Part shown: piece after piece, positions 1-7,896 of the stretch
How the letters are laid out: each line of letters begins with the position of its first letter
Position numbering within the stretch: position 1 is the stretch's first letter
Assembly (NCBI GenBank): GCA_025356665.1
Contig: JANXRV010000008.1
Coordinates: forward strand, 1 to 64,000
Direction: 5' to 3'
Origin: CAITSH01 sp025356665
Lineage (GTDB): Bacteria; Pseudomonadota; Gammaproteobacteria; Burkholderiales; SG8-39
Length of the DNA stretch: 64,000 bases
Notes under the pieces: generated by a model
Told to the model about the DNA's origin: nothing
Databases searched by the model: none
What the model saw: the letters and a program-made list of their open reading frames with translations, nothing else
Made by a program: the position numbers and the translations under genes

Positions 1-2
1 CC

Positions 3-479
3 ATCCGCCAGCTCGCGCGCGGCCTCTACGACTATCCGAAACAACATCAGGATTTTGGCACCCTCCCGCCATCGGACGACCGCATTGCCAACGCCCTGAA
101 GGGCCGCGACGACACCCGCATTCAGATATACGGCGCGCATGCAGCCAACATGCTCGGCATTTCAACCCAGGTCCCCGTGCGCACCATATTTCTGACCGAG
201 GGCCTCGCGCGCAAGGTCAAGATCGGCAAACGCGAAATCATTTTGAAAAAAGCGTCGGCGCGCCAATTGGCCACCGCCGGCCGCGTCAGCGGCACAGTCA
301 TTCAAGCCCTGCGCTGGATTGGAAGACGTAACGTCGATGACCGCATGATTGCCGTCCTGCGGCGCCGCCTCTCTGCCGCAGACAAACAACAACTGCTCAA
401 GGATATGCGCTACGCCCCGGCCTGGATCGCCGACATCATGCGCACAGTGGCGCAACCGACAAAACCAGCGCAAAGCTGA
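3..479 (+). CDS. AbiEi-like antitoxin (DUF6088 type), 5'-partial
   Basis: The reading frame is open from the window edge to the stop at 477-479, so the N-terminus, expected to hold a winged-helix DNA-binding domain, lies outside. About 158 residues are visible. The stretch NMLGISTQVPVRTIFLTEG followed by a basic segment (KVKIGKREIILKKAS) is typical of the C-terminal part of AbiEi/DUF6088 antitoxins. The next gene begins 3 nt after the stop and is an AbiEii-type nucleotidyltransferase, the usual toxin partner. In characterised AbiE systems the antitoxin represses its own operon and neutralises the toxin. I am fairly sure of the family because of the partner; the exact subfamily is uncertain. 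Confidence 0.75.
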   Translation: MRQLARGLYDYPKQHQDFGTLPPSDDRIANALKGRDDTRIQIYGAHAANMLGISTQVPVRTIFLTEGLARKVKIGKREIILKKASARQLATAGRVSGTVIQALRWIGRRNVDDRMIAVLRRRLSAADKQQLLKDMRYAPAWIADIMRTVAQPTKPAQS

Positions 480-482
480 ACC

Positions 483-1515
483 ATGGACCGCTTTATCACC
501 ATGCCGGCAAACGAACGTCGCCAACTGTGCGAGGTAGCCGGCGGGGCGATGGGGTTGCGTCCGGCCAGCATCGAAAAGGATTTCTGGGTGTGCTGGACGC
601 TGCGCGAACTGTTCAGCCTGCCAGACGTCGGGCCACGGCTCACCTTCAAGGGCGGCACCTCGCTGGCCAAGGCCTGGAAGCTGATCGAACGCTTCTCGGA
701 GGACATCGACGTCGTCATCGATCGCGATTTTCTGGGCTATGGCGGAGACGCCTCGCCCGACGCGGCGCCCAGCCGCAAGAAGCGCAGCCAGAAGCTCGAT
801 GAGCTGCGAGCGGCGTGCCGGCAGTACATCGGCGACTCGCTGACCCCCGGCGCTGCGCGAGCGCATTACCCAGACTCTCGGCCCCGCCGATGCCAATGGC
901 TGGTCGCTGGAATCCGATCCCGCTGATGCTGACGGACAGACGCTGCTGTTGCGCTATCCGGCCGCCTTCGATGGCGGCGGCTATGTGGCCCCGGCGGTCA
1001 AGATCGAACTGGGAGCGAGATCCGATATCGATCCGGCCGACGCCCCGCTGATCGAGCCCTACCTTGCGCAGACCTTCCCGGACCTGCTGGGCGACAGTCG
1101 CTTTGCCGTGCGTACCCTGGCCGCGCGCCGCACCTTCTGGGAAAAGGCCATGCTCTTGCATGAAGAAACCTATCGCCCGGCCGACAAGCTGCGCGGGCGC
1201 TTCATGTCGCGGCATTACTACGACCTGTGGTGCATGATCCGGCAGGGCGTGGCCGACGAGGCGCGCGCGGACGAAGGACTGTTCGAGCGCATTGCCGCGC
1301 ACCGCAAGGTGTTCTTTCGTTACAACTGGATGGATTACGGCACGCTACAACCGGGGACGATACGCATGGTGCCGTTACCGGTGCAGCGTGCCGCCTGGGA
1401 GCAGGATTACGCAGCCATGCGGGAAGCCATGTTCTTCGGAGAGGCGCCGGAGTTCGCTGAAATCCTGCGAGTAGTGGGTGAGTTGGAGCAACAGCTCAAT
1501 GCTGGCAGGGCATGA
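483..1515 (+). pseudogene. AbiEii-type nucleotidyltransferase toxin, frameshifted
   Basis: The first frame (from ATG 483) encodes the nucleotidyltransferase core, with GGTSLAKAW and SEDIDVVID (acidic metal-binding residues). The family's C-terminal half (HYYDLWCM, then FFRYNWMDYGTL) continues in another frame through to 1515. The frames meet at a C5 run (844-848). Removing one C gives a continuous protein reading LTPALRERI across the join, which fits the family. The gene is therefore one base away from a full-length toxin of about 340 residues. The lesion could be real inactivation or a homopolymer consensus error. The upstream antitoxin appears intact as far as it is visible. Confidence 0.8.
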
Positions 1516-1630
1516 GGCATGACTGGCGATGAATGGCGTCAGCAGGCGACGCTAAAACGAGGTTCGCTGCGGCTCATGCCTGCTCTCTCATGGCGGAGAC
1601 CAAAGCCGAACCGTAATGGGCTTTGAGGTG

Positions 1631-2083
1631 ACCACCCCATCCGTGCTGAAAAAAGTCATCTCCGGCGGCCAGACCGGCGCCGATCGCGCAGCCCTCGACT
1701 GGGCGATCGCCCACGGCATCGCGCACGGCGGCTGGTGCCCGCGCGAGCGCAGGGCCGAGGAGCCATCGACGCCAGGTACCGCTTGCAGGAAACCGAATCC
1801 CCCCACTACCGCCAGCGCACCGGCTACAACGTCGAGGACAGCGACGGCACGCTGGTGCTCAACCTGGGGCCGCTAACCGGCGGAACGCTGGAAACCATCC
1901 GGATTGCCGAGCGCCTGGGCAAGCCATGCCTGCTGCTGGCGCTGGACGCCGGCGCCACCCCGGCAGACGCCCAAAAGCTGTCAGCCTGGCTGGGCGAGAA
2001 ACGCATCAGCACACTCAACATCGCCGGCCCGCGCGAGGGCAAGCGGCCGGGAATGTATGCGGCGACCTACCGCTTCCTCGACA
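1631..2083 (+). repeat. Direct repeat unit A, copy 1
   Basis: This stretch aligns without gaps to 3231-3683 at a constant offset of 1600 bp. I counted roughly a dozen substitutions over about 450 bases, or around 97 percent identity. It starts 12 bases before the GTG of the YpsA-like gene and stops abruptly near its 3' end. A second block of homology (about 2211-2570 with 3850-4200, offset 1639) covers the MazG-like gene, so the original duplication spanned both genes. Confidence 0.85.
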
Positions 2084-2098
2084 TACTCGCAGCAGGTC

Positions 2099-2121
2099 CC
2101 CTCCCCCTCGACGGGGGAGGG
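2099..2121. repeat. GC-rich palindromic dispersed repeat
   Basis: Nine-base arms CCCTCCCCC and GGGGGAGGG enclose the loop TCGAC. The same design recurs at 23477-23502 and 28922-28944, with weaker relatives near 24582 and 24725, so this is a dispersed family and not a local terminator. There is no T-run. Here it forms the 3' end of the copy 1 YpsA-like reading frame and is absent from copy 2. Confidence 0.7.
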
Positions 2122-2271
2122 ACAGGGAGAGGGTGAATGCCGAAAGCACCGACCAAAGTCCACCCACCCAAAATCATTCGACTTACCCCTCAACTTTTCT
2201 CGCCCAATGCTATCCTGCCTCTCCAACCAAACCATTCCAAACCACAACACCACGCGCCACTTGGGATTGAA

Positions 2272-2625
2272 GTGACCCGCCTGATCGAAACCGCCGCCCT
2301 CGAACGCGCCCTGGAAGAATTTGCCCAGGCCCGCGACTGGGAGCAATTCCATTCCCCCAAAAACCTCGCCATGGCCCTGACCGGCGAAGCGGGCGGACTG
2401 GTGGAGCTATCCCAATGGCTCACCAAAGTGCAATCGCTCGATGCCATGAAAGACCCGACGAAGGTGCAGCGCATACGGGAAGAGATGGCGGATGTGATGC
2501 TCTATCTGGTGCGGCTGGCGAGTGTGCCGGGGGTAGATATGAATAAGGCCGTGCGCGGGGCGCTGAAAGTCACCCTCGAAGCGCATACCATCGGGCAACG
2601 TAGTCGGCGAAGTGCGCGCGCCTGA
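2272..2625 (+). pseudogene. MazG-like nucleotide pyrophosphohydrolase, copy 1, decaying
   Basis: The GTG start was chosen because homology with copy 2 and with the family begins at VTRLI. The protein keeps LALTGE-type and EEMADVMLYLVRLAS segments of the MazG-like (dCTP pyrophosphatase type) fold. Two things suggest loss of function. The first Glu of the ExxE metal motif is Gly (residue 42: copy 2 has GELVEL, this copy GGLVEL). After VDMNKAV the C-terminus is unrelated to the family ending NELKYP seen in copy 2. The frame remains open for 117 residues. These enzymes normally hydrolyse non-canonical or excess NTPs to NMP and pyrophosphate. Confidence 0.7.
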
Positions 2626-2689
2626 TCACCCTTGCATCATCGGTCTATAATTGTCCGCCGGCAAAAGTGCCGCCAAATCGGGAGACAAC

Positions 2690-2908
2690 ATGTCCAGCAC
2701 CCTGCCCCTAAAGACTATGTCGGTTGAAGAAAAACTGCTGGCAATGGAATCGCTTTGGGATGACCTGTGCCTCAACGCCGGGGAAATGACTTCCCCGGCC
2801 TGGCATGCAAATGTCCTGGCGGGCCGGGAGGCCGCGATAGGGCGCGGCGATGACAAATTTGAAGACTGGGACGCCGCCAAAGGAAATATCAAAAACAAAG
2901 TGGCATGA
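2690..2908 (+). CDS. Addiction module antitoxin (TIGR02574-like)
   Basis: This 72-residue acidic protein has the core MSVEEKLLAMESLWDDL, the signature of the putative addiction module component family. ATG 2690 is preferred over an upstream TTG because GGGAGA lies 5-10 bases before it. The gene overlaps the toxin gene by 4 nt (ATGA), the common translationally coupled arrangement. It should bind and neutralise the ParE-type toxin and repress its own promoter. The pair lies between the two copies of the YpsA/MazG cassette. Confidence 0.8.
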   Translation: MSSTLPLKTMSVEEKLLAMESLWDDLCLNAGEMTSPAWHANVLAGREAAIGRGDDKFEDWDAAKGNIKNKVA

Positions 2909-3198
2909 GAATCAGGATTCTTGTCTCGGCCAGCGGCGATCTGGTCGACGGTTACAAGTTCTACGAAAAGCAGGCCGCTGGCGTAGGCGAATACTTCCTC
3001 GACGCGCTGTTCTCGGACATCGATTCCCTGCTCATCAGTGCCGGCATGCACTCAGTGCATTTCGGCAAATATCACCGACTGCTTTCAAAGCGATTTCCGT
3101 TCGCCATCTACTACCGGATGGAAGAGCAAACAGCGCTCGTGTATGCCGTCCTCGATTGCCGAAGGAACCCGGCATGGATCAGGCAAAAACTAAGCTAG
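2905..3198 (+). CDS. RelE/ParE-family toxin
   Basis: This 97-residue protein has the ParE-like pattern: an N-terminal strand, FYEKQAAGVGEYFLDAL, then HRLLSKRFPFAIYYRME and VYAVLDCRRNP, which forms the C-terminal beta sheet. ParE members usually poison gyrase, while RelE members cleave mRNA; the sequence alone does not decide between them, although the KRFPFAIYY region is typical of ParE-like proteins paired with this antitoxin family. It starts inside the antitoxin stop codon. The gene looks complete. Confidence 0.8.
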   Translation: MRIRILVSASGDLVDGYKFYEKQAAGVGEYFLDALFSDIDSLLISAGMHSVHFGKYHRLLSKRFPFAIYYRMEEQTALVYAVLDCRRNPAWIRQKLS

Positions 3199-3230
3199 TA
3201 ACGCCCGCCAGTCGGGCGTTTCCAGCCATT

Positions 3231-3683
3231 ACCACCCCATCCGTGCTGAAAAAAATCATCTCCGGCGGCCAGACCGGCGCCGACCGCGCAGCCCTCGACT
3301 GGGCGATCGCCCACGGCATCGCGCACGGCGGCTGGTGCCCGCGCGAGCGCAGGGCCGAGGAGCCATCGACGCCAGGTACCGCTTGCAAGAAACCGAATCC
3401 GCCCACTACCGCCAGCGCACCGGCTACAACGTCGAGGACAGCGACGGCACGCTGGTGCTCAACCTGGGGCCGCTAACCGGCGGAACGCTGGAAACCATCC
3501 GGTTCGCCCAACGCCTGGGCAAGCCATGCCTGCTGCTGGCGCTGGACGCCGGCGCCACCCCGGCAGACGCCCAAAAGCTCTCAGCCTGGCTGGGCGAGAA
3601 TCGCATCAGCACACTCAACATCGCCGGCCCACGCGAGGGCAAGCGGCCGGGAATGTATGCGGCGACCTACCGCCTACTCGAAC
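3231..3683 (+). repeat. Direct repeat unit A, copy 2
   Basis: This is the second copy of the 1631-2083 unit at the same orientation and a constant 1600-bp offset. The left boundary is sharp: upstream of ACCACCCCAT, copy 2 has a short palindromic repeat (arms CGCCCG/CGGGCG at about 3202-3217) that copy 1 lacks. Confidence 0.85.
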
Positions 3684-3706
3684 TGGGCATGCCTCGACCA
3701 AAGTAG
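3243..3706 (+). pseudogene. YpsA/putative molybdenum carrier-like protein, copy 2, frameshifted
   Basis: This near-identical second copy starts at GTG 3243 (LKKIISGGQTGADRAALDW). It has the same change of frame as copy 1 at about 3357-3365, after RRAE, and continues in the -1 frame with GAIDARYRLQETES to the stop at 3706. Its C-terminus (YRLLELGMPRPK) is not altered by the palindromic repeat that ends copy 1. An identical lesion in both copies means either that it predates the duplication or that the shift is tolerated or used in expression. Confidence 0.75.
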
Positions 3707-3720
3707 CGGCCCCCTTTTCC

Positions 3721-3793
3721 GTCATTCCCGCGAAAACGAGGCTCGCGAAGCGAGGCGAAGTTTCGAGGAACGGCCAAGCGGGAATCCATGGGG
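3721..3793. repeat. Dispersed palindromic repeat (GTCATTCCCGCG ... CGGGAATCCATGG type)
   Basis: The outer arms ATTCCCGC and GCGGGAAT enclose smaller palindromes such as GCTCGCGAAGCGAGGC. Relatives containing CCATGGATTCCGGG and GAATGACGG occur at about 17790-17840, 19798-19862 and 23322-23440. It fills the linker between the YpsA-like and MazG-like genes of copy 2, at the position where copy 1 has a different repeat family. Confidence 0.65.
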
Positions 3794-3910
3794 TTAGCCT
3801 CCCACCGCAACTCATCCGACCTATCCCCTCAATTCCCCCTCGCGCAATGCTATCCTGCCCACCACACGAATCATTCCAAACCACAACACCACGCGCCACT
3901 TGGGAGTGAA

Positions 3911-4258
3911 GTGACCCGCCTGATCGACACCGCCGCCCTCGAACGTGCCCTGGAAGAATTTGCCAAGGCCCGCGACTGGGAACAATTCCATTCCCCCAAA
4001 AACCTCGCCATGGCCCTGACCGGCGAAGTGGGCGAACTGGTGGAGTTATTCCAATGGCTCACCGAAGCACAATCGCGCGACGCCATGAAAGACCCGGTGC
4101 AGGCGCAGCGGATACGGGAAGAGATGGCGGATGTGATGCTTTACCTGGTGCGGATGGCGAGTGTGCTGGGGGTGGATTTGGATGAGGCGGTGAAGGATAA
4201 ATTGGTGAAGAACGAGCTTAAATATCCGGCGCCACCTCTGATAAAGAAAACGGGTTAA
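3911..4258 (+). CDS. MazG-like nucleotide pyrophosphohydrolase, copy 2 (intact)
   Basis: This 115-residue protein (GTG start, same site as copy 1) has a complete MazG-like motif set. LTGEVGELVELFQWL provides the ExxE pair, REEMADVMLYLVRMA provides the ExxD pair, and NELKYP forms the family C-terminus. Such proteins hydrolyse nucleoside triphosphates to monophosphates and often occur in defence or stress islands. The stop at 4256-4258 lies three bases before a short ORF that leads into hsdM. This is the better-preserved of the two copies. Confidence 0.8.
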   Translation: MTRLIDTAALERALEEFAKARDWEQFHSPKNLAMALTGEVGELVELFQWLTEAQSRDAMKDPVQAQRIREEMADVMLYLVRMASVLGVDLDEAVKDKLVKNELKYPAPPLIKKTG

Positions 4259-4261
4259 ACC

Positions 4262-4381
4262 ATGCCATGCGCCAAGAAAAGCGTTTCCAAAGATTTCTCG
4301 GCCAACATCGAATTGGAAACGATCCTACACCGCGACCTGCATTCACGCATCGCATCAGTACAATTTAACGGATCAATTTAA
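4262..4381 (+). CDS. Possible 39-residue leader ORF upstream of hsdM
   Basis: An ATG at 4262, three bases after the mazG-like stop, opens a 39-codon frame whose TAA overlaps the hsdM ATG (TAATG). The overlap would allow translational coupling to hsdM. I recognise no family, see no convincing ribosome binding site, and a second short frame (ATG 4267) also spans the region. It may simply be an untranslated leader. Confidence 0.25.
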   Translation: MPCAKKSVSKDFSANIELETILHRDLHSRIASVQFNGSI

Positions 4382-6531
4382 TGGCCACTGAAACACACAC
4401 CCAACTCGCCGGCTTCATCTGGAGCATCTGCAACCTGCTTCGAGGACCTTACAAGCGGAATGAATATCGCAAAGTCATTCTCCCGCTCACCGTTCTACGC
4501 CGCTTCGATTGCATCCTGGCACCGACAAAGGCGGCCGTGCTTAAGGAGCACGCCACCATCAAGGCCAAGGGCGAAAACATCATCCGTCACCAGCTTTCCC
4601 AAATCACAAAAGTCCCGTTCTATAACCTGTCGAAATTCACGCTTGGCAAGCCGGATCAAGGCAGCCGTCTCAATGGCTTGCTCGACGATCCTAACCAGCT
4701 CGCGCCAAACCTCAACAGCTACATCAACGGCTTTTCGCCCAATGTTCGCGCCATCATGGAGCGTTTTGCGCTCGACGTGCAGATAGCCAAGATGGCCGAG
4801 AAGGACCTGCTTTACCTCGTGATCCAGAAGTTCGCCGCCATCGACCTCTCGCCGGCCCGCGTTGACAACGTTCAGATGGGCTATGTCTTTGAGGAACTCA
4901 TCCGGATCGGCGCGGAACAATCCAACGAAGAAGCCGGGGAACATTTCACGCCGCGCGAGGTCATCAAGCTCATGGTCAATCTCCTGCTGTCCCCGGAGAA
5001 AGACCTTGCCCGCAGTCATGTCGTGAAAACCATCTACGACCCCGCCTGCGGCACGGGCGGCATGTTGTCCGTCGCGGAAAAATATATTCGCGACCTCAAC
5101 GCCGACGCGCAACCCAAACTCTTCGGTCAGGACTGGAATGATGAAGCCTGGGCGGTCTGCAAGTCTGACGTGCTCATCAAGGGCGAGGACGCAGACAACA
5201 TTATCAGGGATGACACCTTTACCAAGGACGGCTTCGACCGTATGCCCGACGGAAAGAAATGGACCTTTGATTACATGCTCGCCAACCCACCCTTTGGCGT
5301 GGAGTGGAAGCAGCAGCAGAAGTACGTAGAAAACGAAAAGGATACCCTTGGTCACGCCGGCCGCTTTGGCGCTGGCACACCACGCATCAATGATGGTGCG
5401 CTACTCTTCCTCCAGCACATGCTCGCCAAGATGCGTGCCCCAAAGGACGGCGGCAGCCGCCTCGCCATCGTTTTCAACGGTTCGCCTCTTTTCACTGGCG
5501 ACGCCGGTGGTGGCGAGAGCGAAATCCGTCGCTGGATTATCGAGAACGACTGGCTGGAGGCCATCGTTGCCTTACCCGAACAGCTTTTCTACAACACTGG
5601 CATTTCCACCTACCTCTGGGTACTTACCAATCGCAAAGAGAAGCCGCGCAAGGGCAAGGTACAGCTCATCGATGCCCGCCTGTTTTGGGTGCAGATGGAG
5701 AAAAGCCTTGGCAACAAGCGCCGCCGCATCGGCGACACCTCCGACAGGGAGAAAGACCCCGACCACATCGGCGAACTCACCCAAATATTCGGCAATTTCC
5801 GTGATGGCCAGATGCGCACCTTTACCGAGGAAGACGCCATCACCCACCAACCAGTTGAGCGTGAACGCGTTGTCAGCAAGATTTTCGATAACGAAGACTT
5901 CGGCTACCACAAGATCACCGTCGAGCGCCCGCTGCGGCTGAACTTCCAGGCCAGCACCGAACGCATTGCGATACTCGATGATGAAAATGGATTCAAGAAC
6001 CTCGCCACCAGCGCCAAGAAAGACCCCGCTATCCGCCAGCAAGAAATCGAGGCAGGCCAGCAGCGGCAGGAGCAAATCCGCGAACTGCTCCGCGCTTTCG
6101 GCAAGGCCGCCAAAGAAAAACTCTTCACGGACCGAAAAGCGTTCCTCACCGAACTGCGTAAACACGATCGCGAGCGCGACGTGCGTTTGAGTGGTCCTGA
6201 GATCAAAGCCGTGCTCGCTGCCCTGGGCGAACGTGACGAGAAGGCCGAAATCTGCCGCGACCGCGACGGCCAACCAGAGCCTGACACCGACCTGCGCGAT
6301 ACAGAGACTGTCCCGCTCAAAGAAAGTATCGAGGAATATTTCAAACGTGAGGTACTGCCGCATGTGCCCGGCGCGTGGATTGACACCAGCAAGACCAAGG
6401 TCGGCTACGAAATCCCACTCAACCGCCACTTCTACCGCTACGAACCGCCGCGCCCACTGGAAGTCATCGAGACCGACATCAAGCAGCTCGAAGACGACAT
6501 CATGAAAATGCTCAAGGAAGTGACGGCGTGA
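4381..6531 (+). CDS. hsdM: Type I restriction-modification methyltransferase subunit HsdM
   Basis: The 716-residue protein has an N-terminal helical HsdM domain (GFIWSICNLLRGPYKRNEY), a SAM-binding motif YDPACGTGG at about residue 219, and the adenine methylase motif NPPFG at about 302, so N6-adenine methylation is expected. The rest matches the long form of HsdM, with a charged, probably coiled C-terminal region. It overlaps hsdS by four bases (GTGA), which implies coupled translation. The frame is intact, in contrast to hsdS and hsdR. The holoenzyme is expected to be M2S for methylation and R2M2S for restriction. Confidence 0.95.
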   Translation: MATETHTQLAGFIWSICNLLRGPYKRNEYRKVILPLTVLRRFDCILAPTKAAVLKEHATIKAKGENIIRHQLSQITKVPFYNLSKFTLGKPDQGSRLNGLLDDPNQLAPNLNSYINGFSPNVRAIMERFALDVQIAKMAEKDLLYLVIQKFAAIDLSPARVDNVQMGYVFEELIRIGAEQSNEEAGEHFTPREVIKLMVNLLLSPEKDLARSHVVKTIYDPACGTGGMLSVAEKYIRDLNADAQPKLFGQDWNDEAWAVCKSDVLIKGEDADNIIRDDTFTKDGFDRMPDGKKWTFDYMLANPPFGVEWKQQQKYVENEKDTLGHAGRFGAGTPRINDGALLFLQHMLAKMRAPKDGGSRLAIVFNGSPLFTGDAGGGESEIRRWIIENDWLEAIVALPEQLFYNTGISTYLWVLTNRKEKPRKGKVQLIDARLFWVQMEKSLGNKRRRIGDTSDREKDPDHIGELTQIFGNFRDGQMRTFTEEDAITHQPVERERVVSKIFDNEDFGYHKITVERPLRLNFQASTERIAILDDENGFKNLATSAKKDPAIRQQEIEAGQQRQEQIRELLRAFGKAAKEKLFTDRKAFLTELRKHDRERDVRLSGPEIKAVLAALGERDEKAEICRDRDGQPEPDTDLRDTETVPLKESIEEYFKREVLPHVPGAWIDTSKTKVGYEIPLNRHFYRYEPPRPLEVIETDIKQLEDDIMKMLKEVTA

Positions 6532-7896
6532 AGTTCTCAGCCTACCCTCGCACAAAACCCAGCGGCGTCGAATGGCTCGGCGATGTGCCTGAACATTGGA
6601 CTTCGATTGCTCTACGACGAACTTCTATTCGTTATGCGGGTGGAACACCAGACCGCAGCAACGACGCGTATTGGGAAGAGGGGACGATCCCTTGGATTAA
6701 CTCGGGAGCGGTAAACCAAGATCACATTACAGAGCCGTCGGCTTTCATCACTGAGGAGGCATATCGCAATAGCAGTGCGCGGTGGGTGCCGAAAGGGGCA
6801 CTTGTCATGGCGTTAGCCGGGCAAGGCAAGACAAAGGGCATGGTCGCGCAAACGGCAATCGCCACGACATGCAACCAATCTATGGCCGCGATTTGCCCAG
6901 CGCCACCAACAGAGGCTCGCTACCTCTATTGGCTGCTCGCTTCACAGTATGAGCACATTCGCAACATGGCGGGCGGCGAAGCACGTGACGGACTCAACCT
7001 TGAAATACTCGGTTCGATCCCTTGTCTGAAAGTTCCGCCCGTCGAGCAACGCGCCATCTCAGCGTTTCTGGACCGGGGGACGGGACGGGTGGACCGGCTG
7101 GTGGCGAAGAAGCGGGAGTTGATCGAGCGGCTAAAGGAAAAGCGCGCTGCACTCATCTCTCGCGCCGTGACCCGTGGCCTGCCGCCCGTCGAGGCCGGCG
7201 CCGCTGGCCTCCCCGAAAATCCGCCCCTCAAACCCTCCGGCGTCGATTGGCTCGGCGACATTGCACATCATTGGAAAGTCAGCCCAATCAAGTTTCTCGT
7301 TTCAACACCAGTTACTGATGGACCACATGAAACACCCGAGATTTTTGATGAAGGAATCCCCTTCGTTTCTGCAGAAGCAGTCAGCAATAAAAGAATCAAC
7401 TTCGACAAGATTCGCGGGTATATATCAGCGGATGATCACAAACGATTCGGCAAAAAAATATAAGCCGAAGAGATGTGATATTTACTTAATAAAGTCTGGA
7501 GCGACTACGGGGCGAGTTGCGATGGTGGAAACGGATATTGATTTTAATATCTGGTCTCCTCTTGCTGCAATTCGATGCAATCCAGCTCTCGCAGACAGCT
7601 CCTTCATCTTTCTTTATTTGCAGTCGAATGAGTTTCAAACGGCCGTTGAATTGAACTGGAGTTTCGGAACCCAACAAAATATTGGTATGGGCGTAATACA
7701 AAATTTAGCAGTCCCTGTCCCACCCCGCCCAGAACAGGCTGCTATTGCCGCGTATCTAAGTAAGGAAACAGCGAAGCTGGACGCGCTGGTGGAGAAGGTG
7801 GAGGCGGCGATAGAGCGGTTGCAAGAATATCGTACGGCTCTTATTACCGCCGCCGTCACTGGCAAGATTGACGTAAGAACGGCTGTCGGGGTATGA
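6528..7896 (+). pseudogene. hsdS: Type I specificity subunit HsdS, interrupted at an A7 tract
   Basis: The gene begins at GTG 6528. It shows the usual duplicated layout: two target-recognition domains introduced by KPSGVEWLGDVPEHW and KPSGVDWLGDIAHHW, each followed by a helical spacer (VDRLVAKKRELIERLKEKR; LDALVEKVEAAIERLQEYR). The first frame stops at 7461-7463, just after seven A residues (7452-7458). With six A residues the protein reads FGKKYKPKRCDIYLIKSGAT and continues to 7896, about 455 residues. As written, the product would have one complete recognition domain and part of the second. Alternatives are a sequencing error in the tract or slippage that restores the frame. Confidence 0.85.

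Larger units (their letters stand above)
1616..2136 (+). pseudogene. YpsA/putative molybdenum carrier-like protein, copy 1, frameshifted
   Basis: The 5' frame (ATG 1616 or GTG 1643) encodes ISGGQTGADRAALDWAI and HGGWCPRERRAE, typical of the Rossmann-like putative molybdenum-carrier family related to YpsA and DprA. The rest (GAIDARYRLQETES, YNVEDSDGTLVLNLGPLTGGT) is in the -1 frame. The join lies at about 1757-1765; a -1 shift there gives RRAEGAIDARY, about one residue shorter than the usual form. The C-terminal LDILAAGPLPLDGGGTGRG is encoded by a GC-rich palindromic repeat that runs into the gene. A second copy exactly 1600 bp downstream carries the same frameshift. Molecular function of the family is unproven. 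Confidence 0.75.
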
